From the NCBI GenBank assembly GCA_035578155.1, contig JAPWDM010000001.1, positions 3,848,172 to 3,912,171 on the forward strand: a DNA stretch of 64,000 nt. The letters run 5' to 3'. Shown piece after piece: positions 12,221 to 23,270 of the stretch. Numbering within the stretch: the first letter of the stretch is position 1; each line of letters starts with the position of its first letter. Origin of the DNA: Brachynemurus nebulosus. Lineage: Eukaryota > Arthropoda > Insecta > Neuroptera > Myrmeleontidae. Both the position numbers and the translations under genes were made by a program. The notes beneath the pieces were generated by a model. That model worked only from the letters and a program-made list of their open reading frames with translations, was not told the DNA's origin and ran no database searches.

Positions 12221-13345
12221 TAGGGTTGACTGGGGTAATTGTGAATGGATTTTCATGAGTTGAGATAAAAGCATTGTTTTAAGTATTTTTCATTTTATAT
12301 ATCACATTATGGTTGATTTATTTTTAATTCTACATTATTCAGGATTCACCACACAAATTTTGAGCAAATTCGTATGAAAAACAAAAATTTTATAAGCCAT
12401 TCACATTTCCCCGGTGCGGTTTTGCAAATCTAATGAATTTCGGGGTAAAAGTGAATGCCATCAGAAAAATTATTTAGAATGGATTACACGAGAAGTGTGG
12501 CACGTCAGAGTAAAGCCTAACTCAAATTCTTCACATTTACTCCACTTTCAAATTTTTCATCATACTTTAGCGGTCACAATTTCTCTTTGTTTAATGCAAG
12601 TTACGCATACCTCAAATTTCTACAAAAAATCAAAGTTAAAGAAAAGTAACAAAAATTGTAGGAAGAAATTTATTACAAGCTAAAAATGATATTTTGATGA
12701 TATTTTGTCATTTTATCATATAAAAAATCAAAAAATTAAATGTATTCGCACAAAAACAAGGAAAATAAGACTTTTTCAAGGAAATACATTTAGTTTACAT
12801 GAATAAAATGCAACAATTTTTTTTTGTGTTGTTTGTATAACGGAAATTTGTACAATAAGGTCACCAGCACCTTCATCAACATTTTCAACTCTGAAAAGGA
12901 CACTACAGAAAGTTTTCACCGAATGGGGGCATTTGTGAATGACGTTCACAATTATCCCACAATTTTAAAATCATGGGGTAATTGTGAATTGGTTATAAAT
13001 TGTCCAATTTCTTTAGCAGTTAATAAGAAACCCCCCCCCCCAGGGTTTACACCACTTCTTTAGAAGTACTTTTAACCATTTCTTATCTTTTAAAAAAAGA
13101 AAATGTATTTAAAAAAAATTTTTTTGGAGGATTGGTCGAAGTAAGATACATAAAATTTTGCAAGGGTTTTTTCAAAATAAAAAAAGATACTATTACTTGG
13201 AGAATTGTTATGAAATTTTAATAGCGTATTAAGAAAGGAAAGAAAAACATATTAAGAGTTGACTTTTAACAATATTAATGTTATTTTAGGAATTATAGGT
13301 GCCGTTCACAATTGCGCCAATTCACAATTATCCCGATCAACCCTA
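12221..13345. mobile_element. TA-target element with GGGGTAATTGTGAAT iterations
   Basis: The ends are GGGTTGACTGGGGTAATTG at 12223 and the reverse complement GGGTTGATCGGGATAATTG at 13343, flanked by TA. The terminal phrase (GGGGTAATTGTGAAT in either orientation) recurs internally: CATTCACATTTCCCC about 12401, GGGGTAAAAGTGAATGCC about 12441, TTCACAATTATCCCAC about 12946, ATGGGGTAATTGTGAATTGG about 12973, and TTCACAATTG about 13306. The frames at 12414-12683 and 12824-13063 lie within it and show no recognised domain. Confidence 0.75.
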
Positions 13346-13790
13346 CCTACCTATATTTCACTGAATAGAAAATATTACAAAGTTATTACGCACCTTACTT
13401 ATCGCATTGTGTAGCTTATTCTATGTAATTTACTTTTTAATTAGAATTCGATAAATTTTATTTTAAATACAAATTACAATAAAAAATTAATTAAAAATTT
13501 ATTATAAACATTCTTATGCATTCAGAATTACAAATATATAAAAACAAATAAATTTGCACACTTTTTAGACAGAGACAGTATGACCCTTTGCTGTAGTGCG
13601 CAGTGCGACCAAATTCGAAACATATTTTGGAATAGCTTAGATGGGATACACTTAAGATTGAGGCGCGTAGCTGGCGTTTCCTCGAATAAAATCTTACTAT
13701 AGGTGGATAGGATATCTATATCTGAATTACTATTAACTGAATAATTTAACTAAAAAATCGGTAAAACTTAAGTATTAAATGTATACTTTT
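13346..13790. other. Non-coding spacer
   Basis: No gene or element ends are recognised. Confidence 0.4.
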
Positions 13791-14815
13791 AAAACGATTT
13801 CTTTGTTCAAATATTAAAAATTTCTTTAAGGTACCATCACAGTGTAGAATTTTGAAAAAATTAATTTTTTTTGGTCTTATCTTAAGGTATATGTACAGTT
13901 ATGCATGTTCTCTCAAAATTTTAAATTGAAATTCGAATAATTACGGTCGCTACGATCACGGATCAATGGATTCAGTTGAAATACAAAACTCTGTGGATCG
14001 ACTGGCGCCTTTTGGCGGGATGTTATACCACTTTACATTCAGTCTTTCCACAACCAGTGAACGAATAAGATCAATTGTTATCACCACAGTACCACATTTT
14101 GGTTGAAACAAAGATTTGAAACAATGTTTCCAAGCTATAAGTTTTAAATTTTGTCAGAATATTCTTTATTCCATTCTTCATGTTACTACAGAAGCTTTTT
14201 TTTTTTAAATCTTCCTATTTTTCACACGAAAAGCTCTTGAAAAAAAGGCTTAAATTTTGTATTTTTTATACAAACCGCCGCCATTTTTTCAAATTTCAAG
14301 AAAAAAAGAAAAATCTCCCTCGGAATATAGCGGCTTACCTACAGATTGATAATCTATTTAATTTTTTTTTTGTCGGATAAAAACTACGGCCGCAATCGTG
14401 AGCACCAATAGCCGCCCATTTTTAAAAACACTTTTTTCAAAAAATTATAATAGTTATAAAAAATAAATAAAAATAAAAATGAATAAAAAAATTTTTTTGT
14501 ATCGTTAAATAGTGGTATTAATCGTGAAAAAAATTCATCCCCATTCCCCCATCCTATCCATCCAAAAAAAATTGCGAAAATTGACTATTTTTTGGCCGAT
14601 CACACTGTGATGGTACCTTAAATCATAAAATATTTCTTCGAATCAATTTTTTTTTTTTTTTTTTTTTTGATTCAATGAAATATTTTTTTGACCAAATTTT
14701 TTTGGTATTTAAAGAAATATTTCTTTGAAACAAAAATATTATTTTTTAGTATAAAGAACAGAAAATCAAAGAAATTTTTAATCTTTGACCAAAGAAATCA
14801 TTTTGGGACTGTATA
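13791..14815. mobile_element. TTTCTTTG palindromic repeat, copy interrupted by an insertion
   Basis: The left part (ACGATTTCTTTGTTCAAA at about 13794) and right part (AAAGAAATTTTTAATCTTTG ... AAAGAAATCATTTTG at about 14770-14808) are the ends of the same inverted-repeat family seen at about 21698-21930 and 45340-45545. The copy is split by the TTAA-flanked element at 13826-14621. The related copy near 21710-21740 reads through the join without that insertion, giving an approximate empty site. Confidence 0.6.
13826..14621. mobile_element. TTAA-flanked GGTACC element (nested)
   Basis: The ends are GGTACCATCACAGTGT at 13830 and the perfect reverse complement ending at 14617, with TTAA on both sides (13826-13829 and 14618-14621). 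TTAA duplications are the signature of piggyBac-type insertion, although a two-base TA duplication inside a longer inverted repeat would look the same. The interior is non-coding: the 66-codon frame at 14180-14380 is low-complexity and unrecognised. Confidence 0.7.
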
Positions 14816-14821
14816 ACTTCC

Positions 14822-15331
14822 AATAAAAAAATCTTAACCCGTGGTCCTCAGTTGTCCGTAACTTACGCAATTACTTATCACGTAGATTCACGATTTTGAT
14901 ACGCCTCTAGCACATACTTCATCCGTTTCGCCAACTTGCAAACTCCGATGACGATATCTGTACACAATTCTTGATTTACTTAACTTCGTATTAAGTTCAT
15001 ATTACAAAATTAGTGCTAATACACGTCTTACCCAGATACATATTTGCATGTAAAAGTCAGCGCAGTGAAATTCAATATCATATGGCGCACATATCTGCTT
15101 ATACACTATTACATACTTTAAAAAATATGTAAATACATTTAAATAAACATTATTAGAGGTATTGATAGTAACAAATCTTATTTGTTTATTTTACCTTGTC
15201 CTTAATTATGCACACACATATAGAAAAATGTTCAACAATCTTTAAAAAATCTTAACATTGATTGTAAAATGTCGCTTTCACAAATAATATTGCATTTATT
15301 AATCTGAGTCAATTTAACGTATCAACAGTAT
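14822..15331. other. Non-coding spacer
   Basis: No gene is supported. Confidence 0.4.
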
Positions 15332-16153
15332 TGGTCTAAGAGCTGACTACATAAAAAAGCTTGTTCTCGCTACATGGCTGATTTATATTGTAAAAGGATC
15401 CTTTTGTGTGGTCAAGTTCAAATCGTGGCTTAAAGCAGGAGCTGTCGCTGAAATATAGTTAAATTTCGATATTAAAAATTTTATAAGATATATGGGTTAT
15501 AATTATCAAAATAGTTTTTATTTATTCTTAGGACACGCAGGAAATTTTTGACAGACAGTTTGCTAATGACGAAAGTGCCGGTAGATAGCGAGAAAGTGGC
15601 GTAAAATTTTTAACCCTTAACCGGTAAGGTGATGTCTGTGAGTCGTATACAAATATATTCTTTCAGTTTTCTCCCTACCTGCTTGTTTTTTCTAACTGAA
15701 CGTTTGTGTATTCTTTTATGGTTTAGGGCAAGTTTTACCCTGCTGGCGTAAGGGGAGTGTTTGATAGATGCATATACATGTGGTCTCCAGTTTTGGCTAT
15801 CTATGTTACCAGCCCGTGGTATGTTAATCTGTTGATGTCTCTCAGACATCACTTTACCGTGAGTATTATAAAAATTCACCTTACCGGTTAAAGGTTAAAT
15901 AAAAATTCATAACATACATTGATTGAATGGTATATTTATATGTTAAAAAAGTCATCTGCAAAATGGCAAACAAAAAACCATGGTTAGAACCAAAATTTAA
16001 CTATATTTAAGCGACCACTCCGGCTTTAAGCCACGGGTTTGCGTAGGCATAGACAAGACGATTTGAACTTGACCACACAAAAGGATCCTTTTACAATAGA
16101 AAACAGCCAAGTAACGATAACAAGCTTTTTTATGTAGCCAGCTCTCAGTCTAT
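15332..16153. mobile_element. Inverted-repeat element with ~115-bp arms (outer of a nested pair)
   Basis: The left arm, about 15332-15470 (GACTACATAAAAAAGCTTG, AAAAGGATCCTTTTGTGTGG, TCAAGTTCAAATCGT), is matched in reverse complement at about 16005-16153. The right arm carries an extra stretch between AAATCGT and GTGGCTTAAAGC. A second complete inverted-repeat element sits in the middle (15606-15901). No coding sequence is recognised. Confidence 0.7.
15606..15901. mobile_element. Nested element with TTTAACCCTTAACCGG ends
   Basis: The ends are TTTAACCCTTAACCGGTAAG at about 15608 and the complement CTTACCGGTTAAAGGTTAAA at about 15880-15899. An inner pair, GGTGATGTCTGTGAG (about 15628) and CTCAGACATCAC (about 15841), repeats part of the terminal sequence. 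A minus-strand frame (15610-15879) happens to run across the whole element; its basic peptide matches nothing known to me and starts and stops in the terminal repeats, so it is probably fortuitous. Confidence 0.65.
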
Positions 16154-16590
16154 GTATACTACTACTGATTCAAAAAACTACTTTCCCCTATAATTAAGAA
16201 ATGGGAAAACATTTTTTCTTCGCAAGAAAATTTCCATGTGTACAAATAACAAACTTTCATGTGCAAACGTTTATACTTTATCAACGAACAGTCTTTGATA
16301 TATCCAAACATACATACAATATAATAGATAACAATAATATTTAATAATTACAAATATGTGACGTCAAACGAAATATTTTAAATAATTAAAACGTGGAGAA
16401 ATCATGGAACGTTCTATTTTTGTAATAAAAATACACTACAAATGTGAAAATGTTAAATTAACATACTTATAGCGTGTAAATTCTTACAATCATTTTTATT
16501 GTAATACAGTTTTAAAGTGTGTTGTTTTCATAACTCACAAAATGTTACTAAAAGTTGTAAATATGTGAGAGTACAGTTTTTCTTAGCATT
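16154..16590. other. Non-coding spacer
   Basis: No gene is supported. Confidence 0.4.
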
Positions 16591-17400
16591 TACCAGAAAG
16601 AAGTGGGCACCGGAAGTTAAAAAAATTTTTTGTTTTTTTATGTGGCTAAATTGCACTCAAATTGTTTCCCTGAGATCAGTAATTGCTTCACCAGAAATTT
16701 AATTATTTCAAAATCATCAAAATAATGCCTTTTTATACAATTTCTTTGTCAGTAAATTGCTTCCAATTTACTCTATTTAATTTAAAAGCTAAATATTAAT
16801 TTTTTGAATAATTATTTAAATTATTTTATTTATTTATAACAATATCCATTTACCAAAATCGAATTATCCTTAAATATATGCAAACTTTAAATACATTTGT
16901 ATATCTGATTGCCTATGTATTTTAATAGTATTATAAAGAACATAACCTACAGCTTAACCAACATAAGGTTGCCGGTCAAGATTGTGCGCGCAGTAGACAA
17001 ACACAACTTCTATCACACTTTTATGCATATATGTTATATGTTTAATTCTTGTTGCCGTACTATTTCATCTGCGCATCTGACCGGCAACCTTATGTTGGTT
17101 GAGCTGTAATAATAAATATTTATGTAGGTACCTATATTTTAATATATTTTAATAATTATTCAGAAAAATTAATATTTAACAAGTAATTTATTGATGTAAA
17201 AAGCTTGCAAGTTATTTGACCAGATTTTAGTGACTGAAATACTCAAAAAATATTTTTTGGGTTTGTAAATAACTAATTAAATAATTCAGTTTCTGCTGAA
17301 GCACTTACTGATCTCAGTGAAGCAATTTGGGAGCAATTTAACCGTACCTATAAAAAACAAAACGATTTTTCAACTTCCGGCACCAACTTCTTTCTGGTTT
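16591..17400. mobile_element. Inverted-repeat element with CCAGAAAGAAGT ends (outer)
   Basis: The left arm from about 16592 (ACCAGAAAGAAGTGGGCACC, then GAGATCAGTAATTGCTTC) is matched in reverse complement from 17398 backwards (ACCAGAAAGAAGTTGGTGCC, then GAGATCAGTAAGTGCTTC). The arms are about 130 bp and clearly diverged. The element holds the nested TA-target element at 16948-17108. Confidence 0.65.
16948..17108. mobile_element. 161-bp TA-target MITE (nested)
   Basis: The ends are CAGCTTAACCAACATAAGG at 16950 and the complement CCTTATGTTGGTTGAGCTG ending at 17106, flanked by TA. The inverted repeats continue inward through GTTGCCGGTCA. The 66-codon plus frame over this stretch is the element itself, not a gene. 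Confidence 0.8.
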
Positions 17401-18529
17401 AACATTTTGTTAAAATACTAGAAATCATATTTGTTAATATAACCGTCTAATGTTTCGTAGAAATAAAACAAATGAATCGCATGTGATAAAAGACAAAATC
17501 CTCAAAAAATCCTTGATTTAACAAGTGAATTATGAGCAATCGATAAAATAACTCAGTAAATTTCTTCTTCCAAACTATATGTAATTAAACCAGCTTATGT
17601 ACTTTCAATGAGTTTCCCACGTAACATTTAATAATAATAAATTTATACCGAATTGATGAAGTAAATTTATAAAATAAATTTACACATTTTCGTTGCTTAC
17701 TGAAATATTAATTATATGTATCATTACAAATTTATGCATATAAAATTTTTTGAATATTTACAATATTTAGAAGTAACATGCTTAAAGTTAACATTTAATA
17801 TTTTTACACATTTAACTTTGCAGTGTAGGTACTCGTATATATCGATATCATATTATAGTAATGTAAAAATAAAAATTCAGATTAACCAACCCATTCACAC
17901 AAAATAACATATACATACACGTATAAATAACAACACATTGAAGTGACAGTCGAAATAACTACCTTTAATTTTAATTTTTACACACATAATAATTATTTTT
18001 ATTAAAATAGAAATAAAATAAAAAAATTATATAGAAGTCTAATCGCTGAAATATTTTTTTGTTGTGTTTTTATTTTAAATGTTAATTACTATATTTAATA
18101 ATTAAAAATTATATATTCAAAAAATTTCTTAATATTCAGCCTATAATTATTTACAGAATTGTCCAAGTTTTTTCTTTTTGATACGAACAAAAAAAAAATT
18201 ATTAAATAAACCACGTAGGTACAGTGTCTGTGAATGGAAAAAAGGACACTTACCGATTAAAAAAAAATCAAGTAGTGCGTAGACGTAGTTTAATAAAAAT
18301 TGTCTGAAGTAAAGGAATTTTTAAATATTCAAGAACAAAAAGTGGGGATTTTTTTTGGTTTGAGCTCAACAAGCAATCTCTGAATTTGCAACTATTAAAA
18401 AACAGGCATCCTGAACCACAATAATTATACCGATGACAATAAATCCCAATTATTTGATTTTACTTTTCAAATACAAACGGATAAAGTATTGGTGGCTTCT
18501 CTGCACAACACTTCTACCATATAAATATA
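17401..18529. other. Non-coding spacer
   Basis: A+T-rich, with no exon or element ends recognised. Confidence 0.4.
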
Positions 18530-18780
18530 TCTACCTAATATAATAAAGAACAATTTGTTAGTTTATTTGCTGGAGCTAATCTTGAGAACCGCCCAACCGA
18601 TTTAAAAGAAATCCCAGAAAGAATTCAAAATAAACAACTGTATGAATCTCGGTCAAATTTTGCTAAAATGTTAGATTAAAATAATCATCAGAGTCTTGGC
18701 AGATTTTCCTTACAGTATAAATCTGTAAAAACAAAATGTCAACAAACTAAATTCTAGACTAATTTCTAGAAGGAAAATTC
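18530..18780 (+). mobile_element. Possible Helitron-like 5' end
   Basis: The sequence TCTACCTAATATAATAAAG at 18530, followed by a TTTGTTAGTTTATTTGC stretch and then ACCGCCCAACCGATTTAAAA, matches the style of the 5' end of non-autonomous Helitrons that are abundant in insects. It starts with TC and has no inverted partner. The 3' end was not found nearby, so this is a fragment at best. Confidence 0.4.
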
Positions 18781-19971
18781 AGCTATTACAGTTGCTGTCA
18801 TGACGGTACTTTTTATGAAATTTGGAAAAAACGTTATAAGTCCCAAACACTGGGCATCTGACATCCAGAATATGGTTTTTTGGGTATATTTCGTTAAAAA
18901 AGATATGCTTTCTGCCAAAATTTATTACCTACTCAAAATTATTCAAATTTTTTTTTGAAAACTACCTTACATAGAATAACGGTGTAACCAAAAATTTCGA
19001 AAAAGTTTTAACTTTTGGTTTATTTTACTTTTCCCCGAAAACCAGTCTAATTAGAACAATGGTTCATTAACCCATCTACTTTCTTCCACTCCTTTAGACG
19101 ATGTAAAATTGAAGCTGTTTAAATATGATAAATTATTATTAAAATCTGTCTGTGTGTTTATAGTATGTCTGTAATATATATATGTTCAAATTTCATTGTA
19201 CATAACAGTACCTTGATTGATATCAATAAATAAATATTTAAATATGTTGTACCTACATATAAAAAAATGCTATTTATAACATAATAGTGTCGACGGATAA
19301 TCGTCGCGCTAAATTTTTATTAACTGGTAGGTAATTAGTTTTATTGTATCAGACCACATAATATTTTAATATCGTTTTAAGTAGCTTGATTTTTATTTCA
19401 GTCTGAATCATTCGCAAAAACTATTAAAATCGAATAACAATTATTTATAATTACAATTATTTAATATTGTTGTATATTAATCGATCGTATACGTTGAGCA
19501 ATTTTGCAGGTGTACGAATTAACTTGCGGCGTGGATACTCTGAAACTGAAAAAAAATTATTTTACATAATAATCACGTATCGGTTATGTTTGAAATTTGC
19601 CAAGAGATAAACAAAATTATGTACTTGATATGTCATGATGTGAATCCATTTAATTGATGCGTGGTTTAGAAAATTATTTCTAAGCGTGTTTAGAATAACC
19701 TTTAAAAAAATTGAATTTTTTAAAATTGAATAATTATAATAATTTACCAGTTAGCTATACACACGTATTCAAAAGGTTATTGCTTACCGCGGCGGTTATC
19801 ACGGTTAAGACTATGAGAACATCAAATTTGAATACGAGATTTATATTTAAAACAAAAAATTACGGGCAACTCGTGATCTAACAACACTGCAGGCGTCCTC
19901 TTCACTACCCGCTTAGAGATAAACATTCGAATTCTACCACCAAAACGAGTTTTAACTGCCTACTTTTGATA
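18781..19971. other. Non-coding spacer
   Basis: No gene is supported. Confidence 0.4.
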
Positions 19972-20832
19972 TAGGGGAGACTGGGGACTCTAAGACAAAA
20001 TGTTGTTTAGTTTATTTATTTGAAAAGAAATACAGATTAATAAGTATTTAGCATATAGTAGCTTTAATGCAGAACCAATAACCATCAAAATATCAACAAT
20101 ATCTTGAAAGCTATTTTTGGAATTTTTGTTTTTCCCAACATGTGCAAAGTGACCACTTTACCCCACTATGTTGGGTAAAGTGGCCAAGGGTACGCATTTT
20201 AACCTGTTTATATACAAAATCAAACTATGCTTGTATCATTAATTATTATATATCAACGGACGGACGGACAGACGGACATTGAAGTCTCACCATAAGGGTT
20301 CCTTTTTCACATTGTTTCTCAGAACCCTAAAAACTGATTTTAGGCGATTCTTTTGTTTATAAAATATAAAAAACTAAATAAAAACTCTGAATTTAATGTA
20401 ATATGTTCAATTATTCTAAGAATTCAATTTGATCAGCGATCGGAGACACTGACCACTTTGCTCCATTATAAGCCTGGCCAGTTTACCCCGTTAAACGCCA
20501 TTTCGGCAAACCACAATTAATTTCAAGAAAGAACTTTCTGATTCATCGACAACTATATTATTTTAATGGTAATTAGACAGAGTTTTTAGCAATCCCAGTT
20601 AAAAAATTGTATTCGTAATTAATAAAAAAATAATGAGAATATAACTTAAAACTTACTTTACATCAACACTCGAAAATTAACAAAATTCGCTATAATTTAT
20701 ACAATCTAATAAACTGATCATTGACGTTTTAATAGAATACTAATGGCTTCTCTACAAGCTAGTATTCAACTTCGCCACAAGATTAGTTTCCGGTGAGTAA
20801 AGGCCAATGGCCACTTTACCCAGTCTCCCCTA
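19972..20832. mobile_element. TA-target GGGGAGACTGGG element
   Basis: The ends are GGGGAGACTGGG at 19974 and its complement ending at 20830, flanked by TA. The sub-terminal word GGTAAAGTGGCCA (on the minus strand from the right end) recurs in the interior as CCACTTTACCCC about 20153, GGGTAAAGTGGCCAAGG about 20173, CCACTTTGCTCC about 20452 and GGCCAGTTTACCCC about 20477. A GGACGGACGGACAG simple tract lies at 20259-20272. It is non-coding. Tc1/mariner-like by target site (inference). Confidence 0.75.
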
Positions 20833-20904
20833 CTGTTTTTAGTTACACAACGAAATGATTCTTAGCTTCCACGATGCAATTTTTTCGAAACAAACCTCGA
20901 TGTT

Positions 20905-21183
20905 TCATACAGAAGACCGTAGTGGTTGCTGCAGAGCGTCGATGTTTCGAAACAAATCCTCAAAACTGGATTCTATTTCTTGACCTAAAGCACTCATTCC
21001 CATATTTCCCCGTGCAGTCACTTTGTAATATTTTCGTTTGTTTAAAGTTAAAAAGTCATCTCTAAGGACACCACACAAGTATTTGGGTACTGTGTTTGCC
21101 ATCCAGTAGGCCGCGATAGACAAACTGAAAATGAATCGGCTTAACGACATTGCTATGAACAGAGGTAGAAAGTTTTCCAACGT
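20905..21183 (-). pseudogene. Protein-like fragment of unknown family
   Basis: The minus-strand frame is open from an in-frame TAG upstream of 21200 to a TGA at 20905. It contains an internal ATG at 21102 that would give 65 residues. The second half has a mixed, globular-protein-like composition (LRDDFLTLNKRKYYKVTARG, then SALGQEIESSFEDLFRN), and the patch is clearly G+C-richer than its surroundings. The first part is hydrophobic (FIAMSLSRFIFSLSIAAYW), which would allow a membrane or signal segment. No splice acceptor of good quality precedes it. A short direct duplication (CGATGTTTC, CGAAACAAA) at the 3' end suggests decay. I do not recognise the family. It could be an exon of a host gene or an old insertion. 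Confidence 0.35.
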
Positions 21184-21254
21184 TGTGGCCTCCCAAGGGA
21201 ACTATTTTAATGGTGATATTGAGTTGCAAATAAAAAACGTAGAGATACATCCAG
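21131..21254 (+). CDS. Possible plus-strand exon with donor, alternative to the minus frame
   Basis: An ATG at 21131 opens a plus-strand frame reading MNRLNDIAMNRGRKFSNVV and onward. It reaches CATCCAG followed by GTAATA at 21255, which is an acceptable splice donor (phase 1 after 41 codons). Without splicing it stops at about 21306. It overlaps the hydrophobic start of the minus-strand frame, so at most one is real in the overlap. The evidence is open frame, composition and donor only. Confidence 0.25.
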
Positions 21255-21309
21255 GTAATACACCTTATATGTATAGGTACGGCATTGATAACACGATAAC
21301 AAGTTAGCA

Positions 21310-21690
21310 AAAGTATTGTTTTTCTTAAATTTTTCTCTTTTTGTAGAATTTATAACTACGGAAGCGGAAATACTAAAGATTAGAAAAGTCCATTACTTTA
21401 ATAAAAATCTTTCAGGATTAGTCTCTAATTTTGTTCGTATTTCAAATTCTTAAACAAAGTATTTAGAAAATATACTTAAAAGTACAATTGAAAAATAACA
21501 CCAACAAATGAGAACACTTTAAAGTTATTTTTCTGACTTTCTTAGCCATTTCTTCAATTTTCTCACAGAAAACCAGTGTTGATATACTTAGCTAGAGTGA
21601 TCGATTTAAAATCTAAACGAATTTCCGGAATCAGTTTCGGCAAAATAACAAAACAATTGCAAAATTTACAAATAAATTGTTGGTTATTTA
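21310..21690. other. Non-coding spacer
   Basis: No feature is recognised. Confidence 0.35.
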
Positions 21691-21930
21691 TTCACTATCA
21701 GTACGATTTCTTTGTTCAAAAATTAGAAATTTCTTTAATTTTCTTTTACTTTGAATTAAAAACAAACATTTTTTTAATCCAAACGAATATATTTTCACAA
21801 CTAAAAAAACAATCCCAAAAAAAAATTTTATTTCAAGAAAATATTTTTTTTGTTCAAAGAAATATTTTCTTTCTTCAAAGAAAACAAATCCAAAGACATT
21901 TCTAATCTTTAAATAAAGAAAAAGTTTTGA
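21691..21930. repeat. TTTCTTTG palindromic repeat, uninterrupted copy
   Basis: It starts ACGATTTCTTTGTTCAAA (about 21702), continues with AGAAATTTCTTTAATTTTC, and ends with AAAGACATTTCTAATCTTT and AAATAAAGAAAAAGTTTTGAG. It belongs to the same family as 13791-14815 and 45340-45545 and shows the region corresponding to the 13826 insertion point without the insertion. The long plus frame at 21576-21905 is low-complexity reading of this repeat. Confidence 0.6.
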
Positions 21931-21975
21931 GAGTATTTATATACACATTAAAAAAGGTAAATATTTTAAAAATAC

Positions 21976-22279
21976 CCCTGTCGCAGCATCTTGCATAACA
22001 TAGCGAATTTCCGTTTATAAAAATTAGTTGACATAGAACAATAATTTAAAGAGCTTTTTTATGTAATTTTTCATCCTCTTTTAAATGGTGTAAAAAAATT
22101 TGACAAAAATTTTTGAATAAGTGGAAATTTTGGCAAAAAACTAATTTTTTGCAAGAACAAAAACCATGTGCCTGGCATCCGACGTGTCTGGTTGAAGAAC
22201 TCATCCAAGGGTTTGGGACTTCCAATGTTTTCACCAAATTTCGTAAATTTGGATACTTCGTTCGAGAGTTATCGCGCGG

Positions 22280-22324
<45 letters not shown>
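21976..22324. repeat. Half of a microsatellite-centred dispersed repeat
   Basis: It runs from CCCCTGTCGCAGCATCTTGC to the phrase TTCGTTCGAGAGTTATCGCG, then an AC/TA array. It matches, in reverse complement, the right half of the copy at 33728-34258 and, directly, part of 37011-37740. The complementary half is found at 26243-26433, in the same orientation. Confidence 0.65.
22280..22324. repeat. (AC)n(TA)n microsatellite
   Basis: About 13 AC units (22280-22306) followed by about 9 TA units (22307-22324). The array sits at the position where the copy at 33.9 kb also has a TA array. Confidence 0.95.
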
Positions 22325-23270
22325 CAGGGTGTAAAATATATAACTCTCCGAAAAAATAGGGGAGAAAGGTCTCAATTTACTAATTAAGTTTTGCTAGTTA
22401 ACTTGTACCGATCAAGTTTCATTTCAGAAATTTTCGATTGTCAAAAACGTGTTAAAAAATGGCCCCTAGAAAAAAAAACTTAATCAGGCTCTGATTTCTT
22501 ATCATTTTTTTCCTTTGCTTTTTGGAACGTAAATTTTTTTGTCAACAAAATATTTTTACCTGCTTGTTTACGGAATCTTTTTAAAATAGCTATACAGCAG
22601 TGTCCATAAAAATTTGAACATGATTTTTAATGAAACAATCTACGTCATATTTCAAAAAGATGGATTTCGTCAAATCTCATTAAATTATTTGGAAATTTAA
22701 CAAACACCTGCAATCGATTTTAGTAATCACTGACTGTCAACTTTAATCCAATTCTTTGACACATTTAACACATTCAGGGCTGCCTCTAACATTGGCGTAG
22801 TTCAGAACAAAATTAAAACTAAACACCCCTCAGAATAAAGATGGTTTAATGGTTAAGGGCGCTTTTCTAATCATGGGACTGGTGACATGAAAATATTTTT
22901 TTCACTATAAAATTTAGTTTTTTACGAATTATGACACAACAATTAAATTTAAAACATTTCTAAAATATAAGTACAATCGGTCTATTATTCATGCACATAC
23001 AAATACTTTTAATTTTAATACTTTGATTTAAAGAAAATCCAGTACTTCTATTGTTGAAAATATGGTTATTTTCGAAGTGAAAAATGTACTGTTTTATTAT
23101 TGATAAAATGATAATATCAGTCGTACCCATGTGACAAATATGTATAAATAGGTTACTAGTGTTTTTAATAAATAATAAATTTTCAGAACAGTATATGTAT
23201 AAATATCCAAATGACAGGTACCTAATAAATAACTTGAAAATATCTTTTTTAAAAAATAACTAATGGTCCA
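22325..23270. other. Non-coding segment
   Basis: No gene is supported. The CTCTCCGAAAAAATAGGGGAG stretch just inside the left edge forms a short imperfect hairpin. Confidence 0.4.

Noticed and set aside
22046..22375. Frames of 63-109 codons with THTHTH or CVCVCV runs
   Set aside because: They read the AC/TA microsatellite.
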